37,968 nucleotides of DNA from Armatimonadota bacterium (GTDB taxonomy: Bacteria > Bacillota > Desulfotomaculia > Desulfotomaculales > Nap2-2B), in assembly GCA_023511535.1 (NCBI GenBank), contig JAIMBK010000029.1, forward strand, positions 1 through 37,968, read 5' to 3'. Positions within the stretch are counted from its first letter, which is position 1, and every line of letters starts with the position of its first letter. Made by a program: the position numbers and the translations under genes. Positions 1-7,420 of this stretch are shown piece by piece. The notes under the pieces were generated by a model, which did no database searches, had not been told where the DNA came from, and saw only the letters and a list, made by a program, of their open reading frames with translations.

Positions 1-318
1 GGGGTGCGGCCGGTTTATCACCAAATCGCCGAGCGGACAAAAGCGCATTTATTTATTTCGGTTTTGGCTTACCACCTTCTGATCAGTATTGAGCACGCCT
101 TGCGCAGCCATGGCGACCACCGCCGCTGGTCAACGATCCGGGAACAATTGTCAACCCATCAGCGGAGTACGGTGATCTTTACTGATGCGGACAATAAAAT
201 TCATCATCTCCGGGTTTCCGGCGCGCCGGAAAAAGAACACCGGGAAATCTACCGTCTACTCGGGGTCAAAGACCCCCTCAAAAGGAGGCATCACCTAGCC
301 GGATCGAGGTTGGAGTGA
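1..318 (+). mobile_element. IS1634-type transposase, C-terminal fragment (cut by window edge)
   Basis: Open reading frame running in from the left edge and ending at a TGA at 316-318; about 105 residues are visible. The segment RPVYHQIAERTKAHLFISVL matches the C-terminal end of DDE transposases of the IS4/IS1634 kind, where the last catalytic Glu sits in a helix followed by a basic 'R..AH.F' stretch. The rest (ending GSRLE) is the usual short tail. The element is read toward the adjacent binding-protein gene, and its non-coding right end lies between 319 and about 367, so it is probably what truncated that gene. The left end, the terminal repeat partner and the target duplication are outside the window. 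The family call is by recognition of the conserved C-terminal motif; the exact IS name is not known. Confidence 0.75.
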
Positions 319-367
319 CCAAATAAAAATGAGAAATGCAGGAACGACAAGGCTTTCAGGGTTTTAA
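319..367 (+). mobile_element. Probable right end of the IS element
   Basis: Non-coding stretch between the transposase stop and the point where binding-protein coding sequence begins (after an in-frame TAA at 365-367). It should contain the right terminal inverted repeat; the stretch ending ctttcagggttttaa is the likely outer end. The left end is not in the window, so the repeat cannot be confirmed. Confidence 0.4.
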
Positions 368-1102
368 ATCGAAGGTTGGGTTAAGGAAATTTTAAAAGAG
401 CACCCTGATGTTAAAACCGCTGCAATTATGCACGAAGACACCTTATTTGGAACAACATTTGGAGATTATATAGAAAAACATATTGGGGAAACCGGGCTTA
501 AACTGGTAGCTCGCGTACCCTATTCCAATCAAAGCCCCAATCTTACTGCTGAGGTAACCAAAGTGGCTGCTGCCAGGCCGGATATTTTGATCGGTACTGG
601 ATATTACCGTGATCAGACCTTAATGGTAAAAACACTAAAAGAGCAAAATGTGAAGGTTAAAGCCATCATCGGGATTGCCAACGGAGCCTTTAGCGACCCC
701 AAATTTGTCCAGGAAATGGGGAAAGATGCCGAATACATCATGGACGTAAACTACAGTTATAACCCAAAGAACCCCAAGTCTAAGGAAGTTATTGAAAAAT
801 ATCAGCAAAAATACGGGTCTCCGCTGAGTAGCCACGCAGTCTACGGGTATGTGGTCGGAAAATTGATCGCCGACGCCCTGGAGCGTGCAGGTTCAACCGA
901 TCAGGAAAAAATTAGAGAAGCTTTAAGCAAGGCCAACTTTGCGGATCATATTTTGCCGAACAAGGAAATTAAGTTCAACGAAGCCGGGGAAAACATCAAC
1001 GCTGCCGGGGTGATTACCCAAATCCAAAACGGCAAAAAACTGGTGGTGTTTCCCGAAGAATACGCCGAGGCCAAGCTGATTTTTCCCATGCCGCTGCAGT
1101 AA
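368..1102 (+). pseudogene. Branched-chain amino-acid-type ABC transporter binding protein, N-terminal part missing
   Basis: Coding similarity starts directly after the IS end, at codons reading IEGWVKEILKEHPDVKTAAI, upstream of the first ATG (428). The remaining roughly 244 residues match the second half of a Peripla_BP_6/LivK-type solute-binding protein: 'AAARPDILIGTGY', an aromatic substrate-domain segment (YSYNPKNPKS), then 'YGYVVGKLIADALERAG' and the C-terminal 'GVITQIQNGKKLVVFP'. Family members are about 380-400 residues with a lipoprotein signal; here the signal peptide and about 140-150 residues are gone. It lies upstream of livHMGF, its natural partners. The truncated product could not be exported, so the transporter is either inactive or uses another binding protein. 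An internal ATG at 428 could give a 224-residue fragment. Confidence 0.8.
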
Positions 1103-1142
1103 GAAGTCTTTCCAGTGAAGGACCGGTTAGTTAAGCAGTTGT

Positions 1143-1172
1143 ACGGGGCGGGGTCTAAGAGTCCCGCCCCGT
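1143..1172 (+). terminator. Hairpin between binding-protein gene and permease genes
   Basis: Perfect 10-bp inverted repeat ACGGGGCGGG / CCCGCCCCGT (1143-1152 and 1163-1172) with a 10-base loop, and no T-run after it. Such hairpins between a binding-protein gene and permease genes commonly protect the upstream mRNA or attenuate the downstream part; that role is inferred here. Confidence 0.55.
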
Positions 1173-1232
1173 GTTCCCGGTTAGATTGAATTGCATTTTT
1201 GTTCAGGAACAGCTTGTGATTGGAGGAAAGCA

Positions 1233-2108
1233 ATGGATGTAAATGCGATTTTCCAGGCTTTCACTGACGGCTTATTGATGGGAGGAGTTTACGCGCTGAT
1301 TGCCGTAGGGCTCACCCTCATTTTTGGCGTAATGCAGATTGTTAACTTTGCCCACGGCGCCCTGATGATGCTCGGCATGTACATAACTTACTGGATATTT
1401 ACGTTGTTAGGGGTTAATCCCTACCTCAGCCTCATCGCCAGTATAGGCGCATTGTTTATTATCGGATTTACTCTGCAAAGGTTTTTGCTCGACCCTATTC
1501 TTCAAGCTCCGCAGCATAACCAGCTTTTATTGACCCTGGGAATCATGCTTGTGCTGGAAAATATTGCGCTGGTGCTCTGGAGCCCCGACTTCCGGGCGAT
1601 TAAAGTGGATTGGTTAGAGCAAGGCATTCTGATGGGATCCGTTGTTGTCAATAAACCGCGCTTACTTGCTTTTGTTTTTACCCTATTGATTACCGCTGCC
1701 TTATACTACATCCTCAAAAGAACCCAACTGGGCCGGGCTATTCAGGCGACCTCCCAGGAAAGGGAAGGGGCCTCCCTGGTAGGTATTAACGTGAGGAGGA
1801 TCAACGGGATTGCCTTCGGGATTGGGGCCGCTTGTGCGGGGGCGGCCGGTTCTCTGGTTATGCCTTTTTTCTTTGTCTCGCCGGGAGTAGGTAGCGTTTT
1901 CCTCCTGCGCGCTTTTGTAGTGGCCATTCTGGGCGGCCTGGGCAACTTTGGCGGCGCCCTTGTGGGCGGGTTGATTATTGGTCTTGCAGAATCGCTCAGT
2001 GCACTTTTCTTGCCTGGGAGCCTAAAGGAAATGGTCGTCTACATGCTGTTCGTGGGCATTCTGCTGGTTAGGCCAACCGGTTTATTTGGAGAGGGTGCGA
2101 AGCAATGA
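1233..2108 (+). CDS. livH: Branched-chain amino-acid-type ABC transporter permease LivH
   Basis: Inner-membrane permease of about 291 residues, usual for LivH. The start is ATG 1233, preceded by GGAGGAAAG; an upstream in-frame ATG at 1191 lacks such a site. The N-terminus (DGLLMGGVYALIAVGLTLIFG) and the later AAILGGLGNFGGALVGG-like loop are hallmark LivH segments; eight or more hydrophobic stretches are visible. It overlaps livM by four bases, so the two permeases are translationally coupled. LivHM-type systems import branched-chain amino acids, but also urea, amides and aromatic or dicarboxylic acids. Given the catabolic genes downstream, this one probably imports the substrate of that pathway rather than leucine. 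Confidence 0.93.
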   Translation: MDVNAIFQAFTDGLLMGGVYALIAVGLTLIFGVMQIVNFAHGALMMLGMYITYWIFTLLGVNPYLSLIASIGALFIIGFTLQRFLLDPILQAPQHNQLLLTLGIMLVLENIALVLWSPDFRAIKVDWLEQGILMGSVVVNKPRLLAFVFTLLITAALYYILKRTQLGRAIQATSQEREGASLVGINVRRINGIAFGIGAACAGAAGSLVMPFFFVSPGVGSVFLLRAFVVAILGGLGNFGGALVGGLIIGLAESLSALFLPGSLKEMVVYMLFVGILLVRPTGLFGEGAKQ

Positions 2109-3148
2109 GTGAAACGAAAGTAACGACCAAAACCAAAAAGTTTGGTAATTTTACCTCCGTAGCTTTGTTCTTCCTTTTGATTGCACTGTTTTTATTCCCC
2201 CCTCTTCTCGATTCTTATTATTTAAATCTTTTAATTGTCATCGTCTATGGAATCTATCTGGCGCAGTGCTGGAATATAATGAGCGGGTTGGCCGGGCAGT
2301 TTTCATTCGGGCACGCCACTTTTTTCGGCTTGGGTGCCTATACTTCTTCGTTGCTATTTACGAAGGCAGGCCTTACGCCCTGGTTGGGGATGTTGACTGG
2401 TGGTGCAGTAGCGGCGGTAATGGGTTTGTTTATTGGCTTTCTGGCTTTTCGCTACCGGCTAAAAGGCCATTACTTTGCCCTGGCTACTTTGGCGTTTGCC
2501 GAAATATTCCGTGTCCTTGCGTTGAATTGGCGTTTTATGGGTGGTGCCATGGGCATCCTTATTCCTTTGGGCGATCAGCCAGCTTACTTTCAGTTTAAGG
2601 AAACAATTTACTTTTACTATATAATCTTGATCATGGCTCTTTTCATTACTTTTCTCGTTTACCGGCTGGGGCGGTCAAAACTTGGTTTATACCTGGTTGC
2701 CATCAGAGAAAACGAAGAGGCCGCGGAGGCGTTGGGGGTTAACTCCTTCCGGTATAAATTAGCCGCGGTGAGTCTTAGCGCTTTTTTAACTGCCTTGGGC
2801 GGAACATTTTATGCTCAGCTTTACTCCTATATTGACCCGGAGCTTACTTTTGGGAGCAATGTTTCGGTAAACATTCTCACGCCGGCTATTATCGGAGGCG
2901 TAGGTACGGTATGGGGACCGGTGGTAGGTTCGTTAGTCCTCACGCCGATTTCCGAATTTACCCGCGGAGCGCTTTCCAGCGGGATTAGCATGATTGTTTA
3001 CGGGCTGATTATCATCGCAGTCATTATTTACCTCCCTGAAGGTATTGTTGGTTTTATCCAAAAAATCTGGCGCCGCAGAGCAATTCTGCGCCAAAAGGCA
3101 AATCCGGCTGAAACTGTGCCGGGGGAGATTCAAAAGGGGGGTATTTAG
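2105..3148 (+). CDS. livM: Branched-chain amino-acid-type ABC transporter permease LivM
   Basis: Second permease subunit, 347 residues. After a hydrophilic start it has a hydrophobic N-terminal helix (VALFFLLIALFLFPPLL), then the LivM signature around GLAGQFSFGHATFFGLGAYTS, and a cytoplasmic loop reading IRENEEAAEALGVN, the EAA-like loop that contacts the ATPases. The C-terminus is basic and hydrophilic. The start ATG lies within the livH stop (ATGA overlap) and livG begins immediately after its stop. Complete with no frameshift. Confidence 0.93.
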   Translation: MSETKVTTKTKKFGNFTSVALFFLLIALFLFPPLLDSYYLNLLIVIVYGIYLAQCWNIMSGLAGQFSFGHATFFGLGAYTSSLLFTKAGLTPWLGMLTGGAVAAVMGLFIGFLAFRYRLKGHYFALATLAFAEIFRVLALNWRFMGGAMGILIPLGDQPAYFQFKETIYFYYIILIMALFITFLVYRLGRSKLGLYLVAIRENEEAAEALGVNSFRYKLAAVSLSAFLTALGGTFYAQLYSYIDPELTFGSNVSVNILTPAIIGGVGTVWGPVVGSLVLTPISEFTRGALSSGISMIVYGLIIIAVIIYLPEGIVGFIQKIWRRRAILRQKANPAETVPGEIQKGGI

Positions 3149-3874
3149 ATGCCGTTGTTGACCGTTCGAAAAGTAACTAAATCGTTTAGTGGATTAATGG
3201 CGGTGAAAAATATTTCGATGGAGATTAACGAAGGAGAAATATTTGGGCTGATTGGCCCAAATGGCGCTGGTAAAACCACCTTGTTTAACCTGGTTTCCGG
3301 GTTTTACCTCCCTGATGAAGGAGTCATTGAATTTGATGGTTGCGAAATCACTGCGTTTAGCCCCCATCTTATCTGCCAGAAGGGCCTGGCCAGGACTTTT
3401 CAAATTGTCAAACCTTTTGGCAACCTTACCGCACTGGAAAATGTCATGGTGGGCGCTTTTAACCGGGCTGGTTCGTACGCCCAGGCAGCGCGCCTGGCTC
3501 TAGAAAAATTAACCTTTGTCGGGCTGGCGGACAAAAAGGATATCCGGGTTAAAGAACTGACCATCGGCGACCAGCGTCGCCTTGAGCTGGCGCGAGCCCT
3601 GGCCACCCAGCCTAAGCTTTTGCTGTTGGACGAAGTAATGGCGGGCTTGACTCCTTCCGAGGTGACGGAAGTGATGGATCTGGTCAGAAAGATCAGGGGA
3701 AGTGGGGTAACTATTTTTATCATTGAACATATAATGCACGCTTTAATGAATCTTTCTGACCGAGTGTTCGTAATGCACCACGGTGAAAAGCTGGCCGAGG
3801 GTACGCCCCGGGAAGTATCTTCGGACCCGAAGGTAATTGAAGCTTACCTTGGGGAGGTGGCCATGCTTGCTTAA
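3149..3874 (+). CDS. livG: ABC transporter ATP-binding protein LivG
   Basis: Cytoplasmic ATPase subunit of 241 residues. Walker A GPNGAGKTT is at residues 36-44; the signature is the LivG variant LTIGDQRRLE (137-146) rather than LSGGQ; Walker B LLLLDE starts near 157 and is followed by VMAGLTP. The switch His is in IIEHIM. An SD of several G (aaaggggggt) sits before the ATG. The end overlaps the start of livF by eight bases. Paired with LivF it powers the LivHM channel. Confidence 0.93.
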   Translation: MPLLTVRKVTKSFSGLMAVKNISMEINEGEIFGLIGPNGAGKTTLFNLVSGFYLPDEGVIEFDGCEITAFSPHLICQKGLARTFQIVKPFGNLTALENVMVGAFNRAGSYAQAARLALEKLTFVGLADKKDIRVKELTIGDQRRLELARALATQPKLLLLDEVMAGLTPSEVTEVMDLVRKIRGSGVTIFIIEHIMHALMNLSDRVFVMHHGEKLAEGTPREVSSDPKVIEAYLGEVAMLA

Positions 3875-4571
3875 TGTTAATGGGCTTAACGCCGGCTATG
3901 GTGATATATTGGTGGTTCGCGACCTGGCGATGGAAGTCAGGGAAGGCGAACTGGTTTCCCTTGTGGGAGTGAACGGAGCAGGGAAAACAACGCTTCTAAA
4001 AACGATTTCTGGTCTGGTGAAGGCAAGAAGCGGGATCGTTGAATTTATGGGCGAAAGGATCACCAATCTTGAGCCTCACCAAATAGTTGCCCGCGGGTTG
4101 GTGCAGGTACCGGAAGGAAGAAAACTTTTCCCTCGCCTGTCTGTTCTCGAGAACCTGGAAATGGGCGCCTATCCGCGTGCTGCCAAGCCAAATAAAAAGG
4201 CTAATTTGGAAAAAGTTTTTCATTTGTTTCCGGATTTAAAAACAAAAATCAGGCAAAGCGCGGGTACATTGAGCGGCGGTCAGCAGCAGATGCTGGCGAT
4301 TGCCCGCGGTATAATGGCTAACCCCAGGTTACTGATTTTAGACGAACCTTCCATCGGCCTATCTCCTCTCTTGACGCAAATCATGTTTGATACAATCAGG
4401 CAGATTAAAGAACAGGGTGTTACCGTTCTGCTGGTTGAACAAAACGTGCATCATGCCCTGGGTATGGCCGACCGGGGTTATGTCCTTGAGCAGGGGCAGG
4501 TGGTTCTCCACGGCGGAGGTCGTGCGTTGTTGAGTAACGAGCACTTGAAAAAAGCTTATTTGGGCATGTAG
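3867..4571 (+). CDS. livF: ABC transporter ATP-binding protein LivF
   Basis: Second ATPase, 234 residues when started at TTG 3867 (M-LNVNGLNAGYG), with GGGGAGG at 3851-3857; the frame is open further upstream, but that part lies inside livG and does not resemble the family. Walker A GVNGAGKTT is at 34-42, followed by a normal LSGGQQQMLAIARG signature and Walker B LLILDEPSIGLSP. The C-terminus ends in the usual LKKAYLGM. It closes the livHMGF block; the next gene follows after 42 bases. Confidence 0.92.
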   Translation: MLNVNGLNAGYGDILVVRDLAMEVREGELVSLVGVNGAGKTTLLKTISGLVKARSGIVEFMGERITNLEPHQIVARGLVQVPEGRKLFPRLSVLENLEMGAYPRAAKPNKKANLEKVFHLFPDLKTKIRQSAGTLSGGQQQMLAIARGIMANPRLLILDEPSIGLSPLLTQIMFDTIRQIKEQGVTVLLVEQNVHHALGMADRGYVLEQGQVVLHGGGRALLSNEHLKKAYLGM

Positions 4572-4613
4572 GAGCAATTAACAAGCACAAGACGTAGATG
4601 GGAGGTTTCCAGG

Positions 4614-5486
4614 GTGCATCAGAGGAAGAAGCTAAGAGAGTTATTAACAAAGGAAGGCATAATAGTTGCGCCGGGGGCCGCCGATGCCTTAGTTGCAAAG
4701 ATTATCGAAAAGGCCGGGTTTCAGGCTCTATATCTGACGGGAGCGGGGGTTTCTTTTACGACCCTGGGCTTGCCTGATCTAGGTTTGCTTACCATGACAG
4801 AGATGGTTGGGCGGGCGGAAAATATCTGTAGCGCGGTAGAAATACCGGTCATTGCGGATGGAGATAACGGATACGGAAACGCTTTGAACGTGGTCCGTAC
4901 TGTCCGAGCATACGAACGGGCAGGCGTTGCTGCCATCCAATTGGAGGACCAGGCATTTCCGAAACGCTGCGGGCACTTGGCGGGTAAACAACTTATTTCT
5001 CGCCAGGAGATGGTTGGCAAAATCAAAGCGGCGTTGGACGCCCGCGCCGATGATGACTTTGTGGTGATTGTCCGCACCGATGCGCGGGCGGTAAATGGCC
5101 TGGCGGATGCCTTGGAGCGCGCCAAGGCCTACGAAGAGGCCGGGGCGGATGTAATTTTTGTGGAGGCCCCCGAGACAGTCGAAGAAATGCGCAGGATTAC
5201 TTCGGCCGTTGAGGTTCCGACGATGGCCAACATGGTGGAGGGCGGCAGGACCCCCCTGCTTTCCGCCCGGGAGCTAGAGCAAATTGGTTACAAAATCGTA
5301 ATCTTTCCCAATGCGGCGCTCAGGGTAATAGCCAGGACAGTAACCGAAATGATGCAGGTGCTTTATGTGACGGGAACTACCAGGAGCTTATTGGATCGGA
5401 TGCTGACCTTTGAAGAAATTAACGAACTGGTGGGCATAAAGGAAATGCGTGAACTGGAGGAGCGTTATAAAGTTCGGGAGGAGTAA
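4614..5486 (+). CDS. Isocitrate lyase/PEP mutase superfamily C-C lyase (2-methylisocitrate or 2,3-dimethylmalate lyase type)
   Basis: Protein of 290 residues starting at GTG 4614 with GGGAGG upstream. It has the superfamily hallmarks: the Mg-binding DGDNGYG (82-88), the second acidic site QLEDQ (109-113) and the catalytic loop KRCGH (117-121, Cys119). It therefore should cleave a 2-hydroxy (methyl)succinate-type acid into an oxoacid and a carboxylate. The loop continues LAGK rather than the RPNK of PrpB, which argues against a plain 2-methylisocitrate lyase. The next two genes encode a two-subunit aconitase-type hydratase; lyase plus two-subunit hydratase is the arrangement that splits 2,3-dimethylmalate to pyruvate and propionate in nicotinate fermentation. 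Exact substrate uncertain; oxaloacetate decarboxylase-type activity is an alternative. Confidence 0.85.
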   Translation: MHQRKKLRELLTKEGIIVAPGAADALVAKIIEKAGFQALYLTGAGVSFTTLGLPDLGLLTMTEMVGRAENICSAVEIPVIADGDNGYGNALNVVRTVRAYERAGVAAIQLEDQAFPKRCGHLAGKQLISRQEMVGKIKAALDARADDDFVVIVRTDARAVNGLADALERAKAYEEAGADVIFVEAPETVEEMRRITSAVEVPTMANMVEGGRTPLLSARELEQIGYKIVIFPNAALRVIARTVTEMMQVLYVTGTTRSLLDRMLTFEEINELVGIKEMRELEERYKVREE

Positions 5487-5589
5487 TCGCCATGGTAGAC
5501 AATTTGGAGTCGCTAACTGCTGTTTGCCAGTTAACCACGTTGTTAAGAAATTAACTTTGTTTTATTTTGATCGGGCAAGGAGGCTGAAG

Positions 5590-6846
5590 ATGGGCCAAAC
5601 GGTTGCAGAAAAAATTCTGGCCAGGGCATCCGGTAGAGCTGACGTCAAGCCTGGTGAAATTATTTGGGCCAAAGTAGATCTGGTGATGATGAACGATTCC
5701 GGCGGTCCCCGGCGAATTGCCGCAAACCTGGATCGATTGGGCGCCTGCGTTTGGGATAGCGACCGCATTACGGTGGTGGCAGATCATTTTGTGCCGGCCT
5801 GTAATGATGTTGAAGCAGATATCCTTGCGCTTACCCGAAATTGGGTGAAGCAGCATGGGATAAAGAGGTATCACGAACTGGAAGGAATTTGCCATATCGT
5901 ACCTATCGAGAAAGGATACGTTTTGCCCGGTATATTGATGGTCGGCGGAGACTCGCACAGCTGCACGGGAGGAGCGTTGGGAGCGCTGGCTATCGCGCTA
6001 GGTTCAACCGACATGCTAGGAGTTTTAGTCAAGGGTAGCTTTTGGTTGAAGGTGCCGGAAACAATCAAAATCATCTGGGAAGGAAATTTGCCTCCCGCCA
6101 CGTCCGCGAAAGATATGATTTTATTTAATATTAAACAGTTAGGGCTAGACGGAGCGACCTATAAAGTGGTGGAATTTGCCGGGGACACGGTCCGCCGGCT
6201 GAGTATTGACGAACGAATTGTCCTTGCGAATATGACCATTGAAATGGGCGCAAAAACGGGTATTGTTGAACCGGACGAAGTGGTGTATCAGTACCTGGCC
6301 CAACGTGCTTCTGCTGGATATACGCCGCTTTTCAGCGATTCCGACGCGGTTTATAGTCGTCTTATTCATTGCCGGGCAGAGGATCTGCAACCGCTGGTGG
6401 CCTGCCCGCATAGCCCGGACAATGTGGAGACGGTGGCTTCTTTGCCTGAACTTCCTATCCAGCAAGCGTTTATCGGCGCCTGCACCGGCGGCAAATACGA
6501 CGATTTGGTAATGGCCGCGCAAGTGGTAAACGGTCGCCGGGTTGCCTCGGGGGTACGTTTTTTAGTAGCACCAGCCTCGCAACAAATTATCCAGCGCGCT
6601 GCTGCCAGCGGAGTGCTCAGTCGGTTGGTGGAGGCGGGGGCAACAATTCTACCCCCGGCTTGTGGGCCCTGCGCGGGCTTGAGCAACGGTATCCTTAGCG
6701 CCAGGGAGAGATGCATCGCCTCTACCAACAGAAACTTTCGGGGGCGGATGGGGAGTTCCGACGCAGAAATTTTTCTGGCTTCACCGGCCACGGTAGCTGC
6801 CTCCGCCGTAGCCGGAAAGATTATTGACCCGCGCGTCTTCTTATAA
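5590..6846 (+). CDS. Aconitase-family hydro-lyase, large subunit (LeuC/DmdA type)
   Basis: 418 residues from ATG 5590, which has AAGGAGG at 5578-5584; the open frame extends upstream to 5449 but that part shows no family resemblance. It is the length of the short bacterial/archaeal LeuC2 class. The [4Fe-4S] ligands are visible as IGACTGGK and PPACGPCAG, and the substrate region as VGGDSHSCTGGALGALA. It forms the catalytic part of a two-subunit dehydratase with the following gene. The family covers isopropylmalate isomerase, homoaconitase and 2,3-dimethylmalate dehydratase. Placed directly behind a lyase and with no leuA or leuB nearby, a catabolic role on an alkylated malate is more likely than leucine synthesis (inference). 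Confidence 0.88.
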   Translation: MGQTVAEKILARASGRADVKPGEIIWAKVDLVMMNDSGGPRRIAANLDRLGACVWDSDRITVVADHFVPACNDVEADILALTRNWVKQHGIKRYHELEGICHIVPIEKGYVLPGILMVGGDSHSCTGGALGALAIALGSTDMLGVLVKGSFWLKVPETIKIIWEGNLPPATSAKDMILFNIKQLGLDGATYKVVEFAGDTVRRLSIDERIVLANMTIEMGAKTGIVEPDEVVYQYLAQRASAGYTPLFSDSDAVYSRLIHCRAEDLQPLVACPHSPDNVETVASLPELPIQQAFIGACTGGKYDDLVMAAQVVNGRRVASGVRFLVAPASQQIIQRAAASGVLSRLVEAGATILPPACGPCAGLSNGILSARERCIASTNRNFRGRMGSSDAEIFLASPATVAASAVAGKIIDPRVFL

Positions 6847-6858
6847 GGGGTGATGCAA

Positions 6859-7374
6859 GTGCCTAAGATGATTATCCGGGGAAGGACATGGAAGTTCGGT
6901 GACAACGTAAATACAGATTTAATTGCTCCCGGTAAGTACCTAAAATTATCAAACCGGGAAATGGCAAAACACCTTATGGAGGGTATCGATCCTGCGCTAC
7001 CCCAAAAAATTAAACCGGGGGACATTATCGTCGGAGGAAGTAATTTCGGCTGCGGTTCCAGCCGGGAAACCGCCCCGGCAGCCATTAAATACGCCGGAGT
7101 GGGAGCGGTGGTGGCGCGTTCTTTTGCCCGGATTTTTTTCCGTAACGCCATTAATCTTGGATTACCCGTGCTGGAATGTCCGCAAATAGGCGAAATCATG
7201 CCAGGGGACGAACTGGAGATAGATTTAGAAAACGGGGTAATTAAAAACCTTGCCCGGGGTACCACATACCAGGCTACCCGCCTGCCCGCGCATATCATGG
7301 AGATATTAAACGCAGGCGGATTGGTGCCTTACCTCGAGCGGGAAATGGCGGCAGGCAAAAATAAAGGCAGCTAA
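6859..7374 (+). CDS. Aconitase-family hydro-lyase, small subunit (LeuD/DmdB type)
   Basis: Small swivelling-domain subunit, about 171 residues. GTG 6859 is preferred because AAGGGG (6845-6850) is eight bases upstream; GTG 6850 and ATG 6853 are too close to it. Motifs: GDNVNTDLIAPGKYL at the start and the substrate-binding GGSNFGCGSSRETAP. The gap to the large subunit is only a dozen bases, as expected for a coupled heterodimer. The following 46-base gap contains the palindrome TTTAACGTTAAA. The specificity loop that separates isopropylmalate from other substrates is not diagnostic by eye. Confidence 0.88.
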   Translation: MPKMIIRGRTWKFGDNVNTDLIAPGKYLKLSNREMAKHLMEGIDPALPQKIKPGDIIVGGSNFGCGSSRETAPAAIKYAGVGAVVARSFARIFFRNAINLGLPVLECPQIGEIMPGDELEIDLENGVIKNLARGTTYQATRLPAHIMEILNAGGLVPYLEREMAAGKNKGS

Positions 7375-7376
7375 CG

Positions 7377-7388
7377 TTTAACGTTAAA
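7377..7388. repeat. 12-bp perfect palindrome TTTAACGTTAAA
   Basis: Lies in the short gap between the small hydratase subunit and the first flavoprotein reductase; AACGTT also occurs four bases earlier. It could be an operator or chance in AT-rich spacer DNA. Confidence 0.35.
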
Positions 7389-7420
7389 TTTTCATACCAG
7401 CATGAGGAGGTCTCAAGAAG

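Noticed and set aside
5449-5589. N-terminal extension of the hydratase large subunit
   Set aside because: The 47 extra residues do not match the family and overlap the lyase gene; ATG 5590 has a strong AAGGAGG site.
4614-7374. Leucine biosynthesis (leuCD) as the role of the hydratase genes
   Set aside because: No leuA or leuB nearby, and the partner is a C-C lyase with catabolic genes following; kept only as a less likely alternative.
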